A stretch of DNA of 64,000 bases from Catellatospora sp. IY07-71 (GCF_018326265.1 NZ_AP023360.1:3463501-3527500); one strand, 5' to 3'; shown: positions 17,740-27,767, numbered from the stretch's first letter. Made by a program: numbers and translations. Notes: a model not told the origin generated them from the letters alone.

Positions 17740-18240
17740 TCACGCCGTGGGACTCTGCACGGATACCGGTCGAAGGTCGGTCGTCGCGGGACCGGCTGGG
17801 ACGGCGGGGGTCCGAGGCCATTTCCAGGCGGAGCGCAGGATGAAGGCCAGGAGCAGCACCTCGATTCCGATGGAGAGGCCGTAGAAGAAGGCCCAGTTCC
17901 AGGACTCCCCTGCCGCGTTGACCACCGAGTAGGGGATGTAGAGCGATGCGACGACGAGGTTCGTGGCGCGGTTCACCCGGGCGGGCAGCGCCATGGAGAG
18001 CATCACCATCAGGGCCGGGATCGCCACGGACGCGAGCATCATGGTCAACAACGTCGGGCTGATGTCGAACTCGAAGACGACGCCGGCGCGGAGGTTGTCG
18101 ATGACGCCGGGCTTGTGGAGGTGGAAGTAGTCGACGTAGATGTAGAGGAACATGAAGCTGGTCCATGCGGCGGCGAGCTTGGCCTGCACGGGGATCGGCG
18201 GGTTGTCGAGCGGGTTCGGGGTTCTCGTTCGGATGGTCAT
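17740..18240 (-). CDS. DUF6326-like four-helix membrane protein
   Basis: The protein has 166 residues from the ATG at 18240, chosen because GAGGAA lies at good spacing. It has four hydrophobic segments; the first contains AAAWTSFMFLYIYVDYFHLH, which is typical of the DUF6326 family. There is no catalytic motif and the function is unknown. It is divergent from a TetR gene 381 bp away whose operator-like GTAC array lies between them, so repression by that TetR is plausible. Confidence 0.7.
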   Translation of the reverse strand: MTIRTRTPNPLDNPPIPVQAKLAAAWTSFMFLYIYVDYFHLHKPGVIDNLRAGVVFEFDISPTLLTMMLASVAIPALMVMLSMALPARVNRATNLVVASLYIPYSVVNAAGESWNWAFFYGLSIGIEVLLLAFILRSAWKWPRTPAVPAGPATTDLRPVSVQSPTA

Positions 18241-18521
18241 CGGTTCCTCTTTCGCGAAGAGCGGTTCCTCCGCCGGAGTGGCGGCAGGGATGTACCGAGG
18301 CCGCGCCCACCTGGACGAGCGCATCGCCTCGACCGGGCAGCGGTAGCCCGACCTTGGACGACTCGAGCACTGTGGGCGGGCGGCAGCGGTGCTGGACGGC
18401 GACCCGCATCGTCGTCGCCCCGGCGGGACTCGCCCCCGGGCACCAGGTGTGCTCGGGCATTCGATCGCTGTTCGATTCCTACAGAAGCCTCCTCACGGCC
18501 GGGCTGCGACCCTCGCTGATT

Positions 18522-18565
18522 CGTACACCGTACTTCGTACACTGTACTACGGTCGTACGCTGTAC
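18522..18565 (+). promoter_or_regulatory. GTAC-rich operator array upstream of the second TetR gene
   Basis: Six GTAC tetramers occur in 44 bp (starting 18523, 18530, 18537, 18544, 18555, 18562), mostly seven bases apart. The CGTACAC half-site appears twice, at 18522 and 18536. The same half-site builds the operator at 16355-16370. The array lies about 57 bp before the TetR start, where an operator would be expected. Confidence 0.6.
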
Positions 18566-18621
18566 CATGAATGCGGGCTGGACGATTGTCAAGCCATTCG
18601 AGCCAGCGAGCGAGGAGACCC

Positions 18622-19296
18622 GTGTCTGCGAGGGACAAACGCCAGGTCGCGTCAGACGCGGGGCTGAGCAGGCAACGGGTGGTGGTCGAGGCGATCCGGC
18701 TCGCCGACCGCGAGGGGGTCCACGGGCTGAGCATGCGCCGGCTGGCCGGCGAGCTCGGCGCGGGCGCGATGTCGCTCTACCACTACGTGGCGAACAAGGA
18801 AGAGCTGCTGGACGCCATGATCGACATCGTGTTCGAGGAGATCGAGCTCCCGCCCGAAGGCACCGACTGGCAGTCGGCGATGCGACGGCGGGCGGTATCC
18901 GCCCGGCAGGTTCTCGCCAGCCACCCGTGGGCGATCAGCCTGATGGAGTCGCGGACATCGCCGGGGCCCGCGAACCTCCGCCACCGCGAAGCGGTCACCG
19001 CCTGCCTGCGGAGGGCCGGCTTCCCGGTCCTGATGGCGACGCACGCCAACTGGTTGCTCGACAGCTACGTCTACGGTTTCGCCCTGCAGGAAGCCAGCCT
19101 GCCGTTCGACACCGCCGACGAGTTCACGGACATGACCGAGGACGTCTTCCTGCCCCAGCTTCCACCTGACGAGTTCCCCTACCTCAACGAGTCCGCCGCG
19201 GCGCTCGTCGCTGCCGGCTACGACCCGGCGGAGGAGTTCATCTTCGGCCTCGACCTCATCCTGGCCGCCCTGGAGCCGCTGAGAGCCTCCGCATAG
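18622..19296 (+). CDS. TetR-family regulator with TetR-type C-terminal domain
   Basis: The protein has 224 residues from the GTG at 18622, preceded by GAGGAG. The HTH reads GVHGLSMRRLAGELGAGAMS followed by LYHYVANKEELLDAMID, typical of the TetR subgroup. The C-terminal part (~90-220) matches the TetR_C ligand domain (RAVSARQVLASHPWAISLME, then LLDSYVYGFALQE). It is probably autoregulated at the upstream GTAC array and probably controls the divergent DUF6326 gene. Confidence 0.88.
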   Translation: MSARDKRQVASDAGLSRQRVVVEAIRLADREGVHGLSMRRLAGELGAGAMSLYHYVANKEELLDAMIDIVFEEIELPPEGTDWQSAMRRRAVSARQVLASHPWAISLMESRTSPGPANLRHREAVTACLRRAGFPVLMATHANWLLDSYVYGFALQEASLPFDTADEFTDMTEDVFLPQLPPDEFPYLNESAAALVAAGYDPAEEFIFGLDLILAALEPLRASA

Positions 19297-19458
19297 CGAC
19301 GGTCATCGCCGCGATCGTCGCGTCGGTCCTCGCGTTCGCCACGATCCCGACTGGCTACGTCCTGATATTCCTGGCGGTGGCCGCCGTGAGCGTCGGGTCG
19401 AGCTTCCGGCCGGACCTGGCCCGGCATGGGCGCCTCCCGTCGAGCTTAGACTTGGCCG

Positions 19459-22400
19459 GTGCCGATCATCCTGTCGCTGCTTGAGGCGGTGCGCTGGGAC
19501 GGCGAGCCGGTGGTGGGCGAGCGGCCGCAGGCACTGCTCGCCGCGCTCGCCGCCGCCGGACGGACGGTCGGCTCCACTCGCCTGATCGACCTCGTCTGGG
19601 ACGAGGACGTCCCCGCCAACCCGCTCAAAGCGCTCCAGGTCGTGGTATCCCGGACGAGAGCGGCGCACGGGCCGGACTCGGTGCTCCGCGACGGCGACGG
19701 CTACCGACTGGGTGTCGACCGGTCGCAGGTGGACACTCAGCTGCTCGCGGACCGCCTCGCCGAGGCCCGGTCCGCGTTCGAGTCCGACCCGGCACGCGCC
19801 GCAGACCTGGCCTTGCAGGCCCTCGCGCTCGGCCCGGTCGCCGCCGGGGACGGCCATGGGCCGCTCGCCGCGCTGCGCCGGGAGGCCGGACGCGATCTCG
19901 AACGGGCTCGGGTGCTGCTGGCCAGGGCCAGGGTCAGGCTCGGCGAGCACGCCGCCGCGCTGCCCACTCTGGCCACCGCGTGGGCGGTGCACCCCGCCGA
20001 CGAGTCACTGCTGGCGGACCTGCTGCGCAGCGAGGCGGCGGTCCGCGGGGCCGGCGCCGCGCTGAGCCGGTACGAGGCGTACCGCGCCGACCTGCGCGAC
20101 CGCCTGGGCGCCGATCCCGGCCCGGAACTGCGCCGGGTCCACGGCGAGCTGCTGGTGCAGGACAGCCCGGTCCGCGCGGGCGTGCGCTACGAGGCGACCG
20201 CGCTGCTCGGCCGCTCCGGCGACGTCCGGCGGCTGCAGGCGCTGCTGTCCGCTGCCCGGGTGGTGTCCATCGTAGGGCCGGGCGGGCTGGGCAAGACCCG
20301 GCTGGCCCACGTGCTCGGCCGGGAGCATCCCGCCCCGGTGGTGCACTTCGTCGAGCTGGTCGGCGTGACCGCACCCGACGACCTGGTCGGCGAGGTCGGC
20401 TCGGCGCTGGGCGTGCGGGATTCGGTCAGCGGCCGGCGCACCCTCACCCCCGAGCAGCGGGCCGACGTACGCGCCCGGATCGCGCGCCACCTCGACCAGG
20501 CGCCGAGCCTGCTGATCCTGGACAACTGCGAGCACATCGTCGCCGCCGTCGCCGACCTCGTCGCGTACCTCGCCGCCACCACCCGCGAGCTGCGGGTGCT
20601 CACCACCACCAGGGCGCCGCTGGCGATCGCCGCCGAGCAGGTGTACCCGCTGGCCGAACTGGACGCCGCGGACGCTGCCGAGCTGTTCCGGCAGCGTGCC
20701 GTCGCCGCCCGGCCCGACGTGCACCTGACCGGCACGGACGAGGTGGTGGCCGAGATCGTCGAGCGGCTCGACGGGCTGCCGCTGGCCATCGAGCTGGCGG
20801 CCGCGAAGGTGCGCGTGATGGCGGTCGCCGACATCGCCCGCCGCCTGGAGAACCGGTTCGCGCTGCTGCGCGGCGGCGACCGCAGCGCACCCGACCGGCA
20901 TCAGACGCTGCTGGCCGTCATCGACTGGTCCTGGAACCTGCTCGCCGAACGCGAGCGCCGGGCGCTGCGCTGGCTGTCGGTGTTCCACGACGGGTTCACC
21001 CTCGCCGCCGCCGAGGCGATGCTCGGCGACGACGCCCTCGGGGCGGTCCAGGACCTGGCGGACCAGTCGCTGCTGACGGTCGTGGAGACCGGTCCCGGCG
21101 GCGTGCGCTACCGGATGCTGGAGACCGTACGCGAGTTCGGCCGGATGCAGCTGATCGACGCAGGTGAGGACGGCGCGGCCGAGCAGGCCCAGCGCGCCTG
21201 GGCGGTCGCGTTCGCCACCCGGCACGCCCGCGCCCTGTTCACCCCGGCGCAGTTCGACGTCGTCGACGCCATCCGACCGGAGGAGGCCAACCTCTCCGAC
21301 GTGCTGCGCCGGACGTTCGCCACCGCCGATCAGGCGGCGATGGTGCAGATCCTCGCCGCGCTGGCCGGATACTGGATCATCCTCGGGGAACACACCCGGC
21401 TGATGGTCCTCATCGAGGCGACCGCGAATGCGGTCGACGGCTGGACGGCCCCGCCGGAGCTGGCCGGCGCCACCCGGATGGCGATCGGGATGACGCTCAA
21501 CGGCTCCCTGGTCGCCAACAGCCCGTATTCGGGCGTGCTGCGGGCGGCGCTGCGGGCGGTCGGGCCGGGCGAGCACGATGCGTGGACCGCCGCGATGGTC
21601 ACCACGCTGACCGAGATCGACCCGAACTCGGCCGAGGGCTACCTTCACGGGCTGCGTGAGCTGGCCGCGTCCGCGGACCGGCAGGTCGCGGTGCTGGCGC
21701 TGCCGTGGCTGAGCCAGGCCCTGGAGAACCTGGGCGACCCGGACGCCGCCATCGACGCCGCCGAGCGCGGGCTGCTGCTCGCCGACGACTCGGTGGGACC
21801 CTGGTCGCAGGCGATCATGCACACGATGGCCGCGCAGCTCGCGATGCAGCTCGGCCGGGGGGCCGAAGCGGCGGTCCACGCCCGTGCCGCGCTGCCGGTG
21901 CTGGACCGGCTCGGCGCCCGCGACGACGCCGTCCAGCTGCGTTCGCTGCTCGCCATGGTGATGATCTCCACCGGTGACTTCGACGGCGCCGCCCGCCAGC
22001 TCGCCGAACTCGGCGACCCGCAGGAGTCCGAGGGTGTGGTGAGCGGCCGGCTCGTGTTCGACCTCGGCAGCGCCGAGCTGGCCCTGGCCCGCGGTGACGT
22101 CGGGGGCGGGCTGGCCGCGTACCGGTCGGCGTTCCGGCGGGTGAGCGAGCTGCGGATGCCGGGCCTGCCGGCGACGGGGTACGAGCCGTGGGTGCTGGTG
22201 GCCGAGGCGATGAGCCTGGCCGCGCACGCCTACTACGCGCCGCCCGGCGACCCGACCGGCGGGGTCCTGTTCTCGCAGGCCCGGGAACGGGCCGGCCAGG
22301 TGCTCGACCCCGACCACCCCTACCTGGACTATCCCGTCTGCGGGCTGGTGCTGTTCGCGCTCGGCGCGTGGGGACTGGTGCGCGACGCCCTGCCGGTCCA

Positions 22401-22605
22401 GGACACGGTGCGGCTGATCGCGCTGGCGGACCGGTTCGCATATCACCGGAGCACGCCCACGCTGGCCTGGGCGCGGATCGCCGCCCACGCCGAGCAGCGG
22501 GCCCCCGGGATGCTGGCCGCCCTGGCCGCCGAGTACGGCGACCGGCGCGGCCCCGACCTGCTCGGCGAGGCACGCAGCCTGGTCGAGCGGATCGGGGCCG
22601 GCTGA
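19459..22605 (+). CDS. AfsR-like regulator (winged helix, BTAD, NB-ARC/STAND ATPase, TPR)
   Basis: This 1048-residue protein starts at a GTG. Domains in order are an OmpR-like winged helix (~1-85), BTAD (~90-235), a STAND/NB-ARC ATPase from ~245 with P-loop IVGPGGLGKTR near residue 273 and Walker B-like SLLILDNCEH, a winged-helix/ARC tail, and C-terminal TPR-like repeats (~650-1048). Proteins of this design are ATP-dependent switches that activate transcription after ligand or partner binding. The DrrAB-type exporter genes converge on it, with 2 bp between the stops. Confidence 0.9.
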   Translation: MPIILSLLEAVRWDGEPVVGERPQALLAALAAAGRTVGSTRLIDLVWDEDVPANPLKALQVVVSRTRAAHGPDSVLRDGDGYRLGVDRSQVDTQLLADRLAEARSAFESDPARAADLALQALALGPVAAGDGHGPLAALRREAGRDLERARVLLARARVRLGEHAAALPTLATAWAVHPADESLLADLLRSEAAVRGAGAALSRYEAYRADLRDRLGADPGPELRRVHGELLVQDSPVRAGVRYEATALLGRSGDVRRLQALLSAARVVSIVGPGGLGKTRLAHVLGREHPAPVVHFVELVGVTAPDDLVGEVGSALGVRDSVSGRRTLTPEQRADVRARIARHLDQAPSLLILDNCEHIVAAVADLVAYLAATTRELRVLTTTRAPLAIAAEQVYPLAELDAADAAELFRQRAVAARPDVHLTGTDEVVAEIVERLDGLPLAIELAAAKVRVMAVADIARRLENRFALLRGGDRSAPDRHQTLLAVIDWSWNLLAERERRALRWLSVFHDGFTLAAAEAMLGDDALGAVQDLADQSLLTVVETGPGGVRYRMLETVREFGRMQLIDAGEDGAAEQAQRAWAVAFATRHARALFTPAQFDVVDAIRPEEANLSDVLRRTFATADQAAMVQILAALAGYWIILGEHTRLMVLIEATANAVDGWTAPPELAGATRMAIGMTLNGSLVANSPYSGVLRAALRAVGPGEHDAWTAAMVTTLTEIDPNSAEGYLHGLRELAASADRQVAVLALPWLSQALENLGDPDAAIDAAERGLLLADDSVGPWSQAIMHTMAAQLAMQLGRGAEAAVHARAALPVLDRLGARDDAVQLRSLLAMVMISTGDFDGAARQLAELGDPQESEGVVSGRLVFDLGSAELALARGDVGGGLAAYRSAFRRVSELRMPGLPATGYEPWVLVAEAMSLAAHAYYAPPGDPTGGVLFSQARERAGQVLDPDHPYLDYPVCGLVLFALGAWGLVRDALPVQDTVRLIALADRFAYHRSTPTLAWARIAAHAEQRAPGMLAALAAEYGDRRGPDLLGEARSLVERIGAG

Positions 22606-22607
22606 TC

Positions 22608-23459
22608 TCAGAGGTGCCGCTTGTAACCGCGTACCGACAGCGGCGCGAAGATCGCGATGACGGCCGCGCAGGCCACGATGGCCCAGCCGACGTGCCCGGT
22701 GACCTGGCCGTCGTTGGCCAGGTCGCGGGTGGCGGTGACCACGTACGACACCGGGTTGACCTTCACGAACGCGGCCAGCCAGCCGGGCAGGGTCTCCACC
22801 GGCACCAGCGCGTTGGACATGAACGTCAGCGGGAACATGATCATCATGGAGATGCCCTGGACGCTCTGCGCGCTGCGGGCCAGCGTGCCGACCCAGGTGA
22901 ACACCCAGGCCAGCGACCACCCGGCGATCATCGTGAGCAGGATCGCCAGCACCACACCGGCCACGCCGCCGCCGGGGCGGTAGCCCATCGCGATACCGGT
23001 GAGGAAGGTCAGCGTCGAGGCGATGGCGTACCGCAGCAGGTCGGCGACCATCGGACCGGCCAGCGGCGCGATCCGGGCCATCGGCAGCGACTTGAACCGG
23101 TCGAACACCCCCTTCTCCATGTCCTCGCGCAGCTGCACGCCGGTGGCCATGCACGCGGTCAGCGCGGTCTGCGCCAGGATGCCCGGGATCACCAGCGGCA
23201 GGTACGCCTGCACGCTGCCGGACAGGCCGCCGCCGAGCAGGTACGCGAACATCGCCGTGAACAGCAGCGGCTGGATGGTGACGTCGAAGAACTGCTCGGG
23301 GTTGCGGCGCATCTTCTTCGTCGCCCGCCACGCCATCGACATCGTCTGGCTCAGCGTCTGCCCGACGCTGTTGTGCGGGGTCGTGCGCGCGGCGACGTCG
23401 GCCGCGGTCAGCCGCTTCGGTGCCGCCACCGGCATTGGCCTGGTCATCTGCATGGTCAT
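22608..23459 (-). CDS. ABC-2 type permease (DrrB-like)
   Basis: This 283-residue membrane protein has six predicted helices in the ABC-2 permease arrangement. It carries the cytoplasmic entry segment RRNPEQFFDVTIQPLLFTAM and the conserved MEKGVFDRFKSLPMAR loop of DrrB-type exporters. Its start overlaps the ATPase stop by four bases (23456-23459). With the ATPase it should export a hydrophobic compound, by analogy with daunorubicin resistance exporters. Confidence 0.93.
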   Translation of the reverse strand: MTMQMTRPMPVAAPKRLTAADVAARTTPHNSVGQTLSQTMSMAWRATKKMRRNPEQFFDVTIQPLLFTAMFAYLLGGGLSGSVQAYLPLVIPGILAQTALTACMATGVQLREDMEKGVFDRFKSLPMARIAPLAGPMVADLLRYAIASTLTFLTGIAMGYRPGGGVAGVVLAILLTMIAGWSLAWVFTWVGTLARSAQSVQGISMMIMFPLTFMSNALVPVETLPGWLAAFVKVNPVSYVVTATRDLANDGQVTGHVGWAIVACAAVIAIFAPLSVRGYKRHL

Positions 23460-24454
23460 CGGGTCACCTCAAGTTCACGATCGTCCGCGGTCGCGGAGAG
23501 GTCGGCGCCCTCGCCGGTGCCGTGCCCGGTGAGCGCCAGGAACACCTCGTCGAGGGTCGGCGCGTCGACGCTCACCGAGGTGACGCCGACACCCGCCTCG
23601 CGCAGGCTGATGAGCACGTCCGCGGCCCGGTCCGCGGCGTCGAGCGCCACGTTCAGCCGCCCCGACTCGGGGCTGAGGACAGGGTCCTCGCCGAGCAGGC
23701 GGCGTACGACCTGCGCCGCGACGGGCTGGTCGGCGGGCTCGGTCAGCCGCAGCCGCAGCGTCGAGTTGCCCACCGACGCCTTCAGCTCGTCTGGGGTGCC
23801 CTCGGCGACCTTGCGGCCCCGGTCGATGACCGCGATCCGGCCGGCCAGCTGGTCGGCCTCGTCCAGGTACTGCGTGGTCAGCAGGACCGTGCAGCCGCCC
23901 GCGACCAGCTCGCGGATGGTGTCCCACATCTGGCCCCGGGTGCGCGGGTCCAGGCCGGTGGTCGGCTCGTCCAGGAAGATCAGCGGCGGGCGGGTGATCA
24001 GGCTGGCGGCCAGGTCCAGCCGCCGCCGCATGCCTCCGCTGAACTGCGAGATCGGCTTGTCCGCCGCCTCCTGGAGGCCGAACTGCTCCAGCAGCCGCGC
24101 CGCGGTGGCGCGGGACGTCTTGCTCGACACGCCCTGCAGGCGGCCGAACAGCCACAGGTTCTCGTTGGCGGTCAGGTTCTCGTCCACGGACGCGTACTGC
24201 CCGGTCACCCCGAGCAGCTGCCGGGTGCGGTGCGGGTCCCGGCGCACGTCCACGCCGAAGATCTCGGCCCGGCCCCCGTCGATGGGCAGCAGGGTGGCCA
24301 GCATCTTGAGCATGGTCGTCTTGCCTGCGCCGTTCGGGCCGAGCACGCCGTAGATCTCGCCCTGCTCGACGTGCAGGTCGACCCCGTCGACGGCACGGAA
24401 GTCACCGAACGACTTCACCAGGCCCTCCGCGTGGACCGCGGGAATGTGCTTCAT
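23456..24454 (-). CDS. DrrA-family ABC transporter ATPase
   Basis: This 332-residue ATPase has Walker A GPNGAGKTT, signature SQFSGGMRRRLDLAAS, Walker B IFLDEPTTGLDPR and the DrrA-typical LTTQYLDEADQLAGRIAVID. The C-terminal extension has the family ending TLDEVFLALTGH. It is the first gene of a two-gene exporter operon and an intact relative of the broken ATPase at 6046-6603. Confidence 0.94.
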   Translation of the reverse strand: MKHIPAVHAEGLVKSFGDFRAVDGVDLHVEQGEIYGVLGPNGAGKTTMLKMLATLLPIDGGRAEIFGVDVRRDPHRTRQLLGVTGQYASVDENLTANENLWLFGRLQGVSSKTSRATAARLLEQFGLQEAADKPISQFSGGMRRRLDLAASLITRPPLIFLDEPTTGLDPRTRGQMWDTIRELVAGGCTVLLTTQYLDEADQLAGRIAVIDRGRKVAEGTPDELKASVGNSTLRLRLTEPADQPVAAQVVRRLLGEDPVLSPESGRLNVALDAADRAADVLISLREAGVGVTSVSVDAPTLDEVFLALTGHGTGEGADLSATADDRELEVTR

Positions 24455-24922
24455 CTTCGCTCCCTCGCGACCGGCGTCGAAACCGGTCAGGGAACACCGT
24501 CCACCGCCCCGGTTCCACGGCGCCTACACCGCGGTTTCACAGCCGGCCTGTCCGGTTTCACCCCGGCCGTTACCCGAGCGCCGGTTACGGCCGGGTGATC
24601 GCGAGGCTCGCCGGTCACCGGTGCCGCAGCCGCCGTGACATGGATGCCTTCGGCTGATCGGACGATGCGTGAGCCGCTTCCGTGACATCGGCGCAATCGG
24701 TTGATCGGCCGAATAGCTGGATCCATCAGGCTGTGCAGGAACGACTCTCCATTTGGGATTGTGAAGTGGTTTCTTCACGTGTGCCGGCAACCTCCATCGG
24801 CCGCGTGGGACCACGACGGAACGGGGCACGCAGCTCACCTGCGGGTGACGCGTGCCCCGCGGCTTCCGAAACGCCCCGCGGTGCTCCGCGCCGCAGGGCC
24901 GACCCCCGAGGAACGGAGTGTC
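24455..24922. other. 468-bp divergent intergenic region
   Basis: This interval holds the promoters of the exporter operon (left) and the M6 protease (right). A short inverted repeat, GTGAAG-6-CTTCAC, lies at 24761-24778 in a relatively A/T-rich patch and may be an operator. An in-frame extension of the protease reading frame reaches back to 24701 but has no ribosome site or signal-peptide character, so I do not count it as coding. Confidence 0.45.
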
Positions 24923-27709
24923 ATGAAGCACGCCGACCACGCGCGACGGCGGCGCCGGCTACTCGCCGGTGTGCCCGCGCTGGCACTGGCCGCGGCCGGG
25001 CTCTACGCCCCGGCGGCGGCGAGCGCCGTCGCCGCCCCCAGCGCGGTGATCAGCCCGAGCGAGTTCTACATCAACTACGCCGAGCCCGCGGTCCAGCACG
25101 ACACCGAGGGCAAGGAGGTCAAGGGCAAGGGCGGCGTCTACGGATCCGTCGTCGACAGGGCCAAGGCGTTCGACCGCAAGCACGGCAAGGGCAACCCGCT
25201 CACCGCGCGCGAGCTGGCGAAGCTGGAGGCCAAGTCGATCCGGCAGGGCGGCAGCCCGCGCCGGTACAAGAAGGCGCCCACCACCCAGACCGCGAAGCTG
25301 CTCACCATCCTGGTGGAGTACAGCACCTCCGCCAACGACGACTTCACCGGCTCGATGGTGCCCGTCAGCATCGACGACCGCACCTGCGTGCCCGGCACGG
25401 TCCAGAACGGGCCCTTGCACAACGGCATCCCGAACCCGGCGACGCTGGCTCGCAAGGACAACAACTCCATGTGGGTGCCGGACTTCTCGCCGGACTACTA
25501 CAACAAGATGCTGTACACCTCCAAGGGCATCACCGAGCGGGTCCGCAAGGACCTGACCGGCCCGGACGGCCGCCGCGGCATCGACATCTCCGGCCTGACC
25601 ATGCGCAACATGTACCTGGAGATGTCCAAGGGCGCCTACACCGTCGCCGGTGAGGCCACGCCGTGGATCACCGTCCCGCACTCCGAGGCGTGGTACGGCG
25701 CGTCGCGCTGCTTCCTGAACGCCGAGGGCGAGTGGGAGGCCGGCGCGATCCAGTCGATGAACGGCCACCCGGACAACCCGCTCGGCCCGCAGCAGATGGC
25801 GATGGACGCGGTGAACGTGCTGGCCGCGTCGAACCCGAGCTTCCCGTGGGCCGACTACGACATCGAGGACCAGGGCGACCGCGACGGCGACGGCAATTTC
25901 TTCGAGCCGGACGGCGTCATCGACCACCTGGTGCTGGTGCACGCCGGTGAGGACAAGTCCGGCGGCGGCGGCGCGCAGGGCACGGGCGCGATCTGGGCGC
26001 ACTCCTCGGCCGTCGCGGGCGGCTACACCATCCCCGGCACCGGCCTGAAGGTGTCGAACTACATCGTGCAGCCGGAGGACTCCGGCGTGGGCGTGTTCGC
26101 CCACGAGTACGGCCACGACCTCGGCCTGCCGGACCTGTACGACACCTCGGGCGGCGGCGACTCCGACGTCGACTTCTGGGACCTCATGGCGTCGGGCTCG
26201 CACACCGGCCCGATCTTCCAGGCGATGCCGACGCACATGGGCCTGTGGGACAAGTGGGTGCTCGGCTGGGCCGAGCCGGAGACCTTCGCGCCGGGCGCGG
26301 CCGACAAGACCGTGAAGATGGGTCAGACCTCGCGCACGCCCAAGCACACCGCCGACGGCATCAAGATCGACCTTCCGGCGAAGACGATCGTCCTGGCCGA
26401 GCCGCACAGCGGCGCCAACATGTGGTACACCGGCGCCGACCAGGACTGGGCCGACATCAAGGTGGCCCGCACGGTGACCGTGCCGGCCGCGGGCGACGCG
26501 AAGTTCTGGACGTGGAACAACTACGTCATCGAGCAGGACTGGGACTTCGGTTTCATCGAGGTGTCCACCGACGGCGGCACCACCTGGACCGACCTCAAGG
26601 TGTACGACGAGGCCGGCAACCTGGTCTCGACCGACGACGGCTACGCCGACCCGAACGGCAACATGGCCACGTTCGGCCGCCGCTACGGCCTCACCGGCGA
26701 CAGCCACGGCTGGCGTCACGACTACGTCGACCTGAGCGCCTACCAGGGCCAGACGGTCCAGGTGCGGCTGCGCCTGGCCACCGACGCCGCCTTCCAGGAG
26801 CAGGGCTGGTTCGCCGACGACTTCTCGGTCACCGGCGGCGGCGCCACCACCTGGAGCGACGACGTCGAGTCCGGCGCCAACGGCTGGACGGCGACCGGCG
26901 GCACCTGGGTCGACACCACCGGCCCCGGCTGGCGCATCGACACCGGCTCCTCGGTCAAGGCGCACTACTACCTGGCCGAGTGGCGCAACTTCGACGGGTT
27001 CGACAACGGCCTGAAGTACGCCTACGACACCACGTACCAGCGTGACGGGGCGTGGAAGGTCGAGAAGATCAAGTACAACGCTCCGGGCATGCTGGTGTGG
27101 TATCGCGACACCACCTTCGGCAACGTCAACCACGCCGCCAACAACGCCACGGCGCTGCCCAGCGGCGGCGCCAAGGGCGGCCTGCTCATCGTGGACTCGC
27201 ACTTCGACCCGCTGCGGCGGGCCGGCGAGGCCGCGGTGAAGGACCCGTCCACGCTGGACAACCTGCCCAGCCGGCCGCAGTCGTCGAACGCCGCGTTCAC
27301 GTTCGGCAAGACGTACCCGTTCAAGGAGTGCTTCGAGGCGCCCGGCGAGCCGTTCAGCGAGTACTGCACGGCCTACCCGGCGCAGCGCGGCGTGACGGCG
27401 TTCACCGACGCGAAGGGCTGGGTCCCCGGCCTGGAGCACCGCGTCATCAACGGAGCGGACCAGTTCTTCTTCCGTGACGTCGACGCGTCCGCGGTGATCC
27501 CGTCGGCCGGCAACGTGCCGTACACCACCCGGATCGTCGAGGCCGACGGCACCCCGGCGACCGCGTTCTACGGCGCGGACTTCGGGTTCACCGTCGCGGG
27601 CACCGGCAACCCGGGCGACCAGGGCGCCGCGTACGGCGTCACGATCGTCCTGGTGAAGGCCGCGCACGACAACTCGTACGTCACCGTACGGGTCTCGCCC
27701 GCCAACTGA
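24923..27709 (+). CDS. Secreted M6-family metalloprotease (immune inhibitor A-like)
   Basis: The protein has 928 residues from the ATG at 24923, set by the GAGGAACGGAG site. A Sec signal peptide is obvious: basic HARRRRR, then LLAGVPALALAAAGLYAP and an AxA-type end near residue 35. A propeptide of ~80 residues precedes the catalytic domain. The zinc motif HEYGHDLGLPDLYD is at residue ~394 (HExxH plus distal Asp/Met turn DLMASGS). Beta-sandwich repeats of the M6/MAM kind follow (FGFIEVSTDGGTTWTD, then VQVRLRLATD). It acts outside the cell on proteins. A strong terminator follows. Confidence 0.93.
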   Translation: MKHADHARRRRRLLAGVPALALAAAGLYAPAAASAVAAPSAVISPSEFYINYAEPAVQHDTEGKEVKGKGGVYGSVVDRAKAFDRKHGKGNPLTARELAKLEAKSIRQGGSPRRYKKAPTTQTAKLLTILVEYSTSANDDFTGSMVPVSIDDRTCVPGTVQNGPLHNGIPNPATLARKDNNSMWVPDFSPDYYNKMLYTSKGITERVRKDLTGPDGRRGIDISGLTMRNMYLEMSKGAYTVAGEATPWITVPHSEAWYGASRCFLNAEGEWEAGAIQSMNGHPDNPLGPQQMAMDAVNVLAASNPSFPWADYDIEDQGDRDGDGNFFEPDGVIDHLVLVHAGEDKSGGGGAQGTGAIWAHSSAVAGGYTIPGTGLKVSNYIVQPEDSGVGVFAHEYGHDLGLPDLYDTSGGGDSDVDFWDLMASGSHTGPIFQAMPTHMGLWDKWVLGWAEPETFAPGAADKTVKMGQTSRTPKHTADGIKIDLPAKTIVLAEPHSGANMWYTGADQDWADIKVARTVTVPAAGDAKFWTWNNYVIEQDWDFGFIEVSTDGGTTWTDLKVYDEAGNLVSTDDGYADPNGNMATFGRRYGLTGDSHGWRHDYVDLSAYQGQTVQVRLRLATDAAFQEQGWFADDFSVTGGGATTWSDDVESGANGWTATGGTWVDTTGPGWRIDTGSSVKAHYYLAEWRNFDGFDNGLKYAYDTTYQRDGAWKVEKIKYNAPGMLVWYRDTTFGNVNHAANNATALPSGGAKGGLLIVDSHFDPLRRAGEAAVKDPSTLDNLPSRPQSSNAAFTFGKTYPFKECFEAPGEPFSEYCTAYPAQRGVTAFTDAKGWVPGLEHRVINGADQFFFRDVDASAVIPSAGNVPYTTRIVEADGTPATAFYGADFGFTVAGTGNPGDQGAAYGVTIVLVKAAHDNSYVTVRVSPAN

Positions 27710-27723
27710 TCCACGCACCGACG

Positions 27724-27751
27724 AAGGGGCTGCCCGGCCGGGCAGCCCCTT
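27724..27751. terminator. Bidirectional terminator
   Basis: A perfect 14-bp stem (AAGGGGCTGCCCGG with its complement directly adjoining) is followed by TTCG. It sits between the stops of the convergent M6 protease and the small 27768 gene and can serve both. Confidence 0.8.
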
Positions 27752-27767
27752 TCGCGTGCCTGACGGA

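Noticed and set aside
19297-19458. Short frame with a hydrophobic stretch (ATVIAAIVASVLAFATIP) after the TetR gene
   Set aside because: It has no ATG/GTG start or ribosome site of its own in the gap, and ends within the next gene. It could be a remnant of a membrane gene, but this is too weak to list.
20005-23331. Reverse-strand open frame of about 1100 codons across the AfsR-like and DrrB genes
   Set aside because: It is antisense to a gene with clear BTAD and P-loop motifs, and its translation is a low-complexity Arg/Gly/Val string typical of the frame opposite a high-GC gene.
24959-27718. Reverse-strand frame of about 900 codons opposite the M6 protease
   Set aside because: The forward frame has a signal peptide and the HExxH motif; the reverse one has no domain and shadow-type composition.
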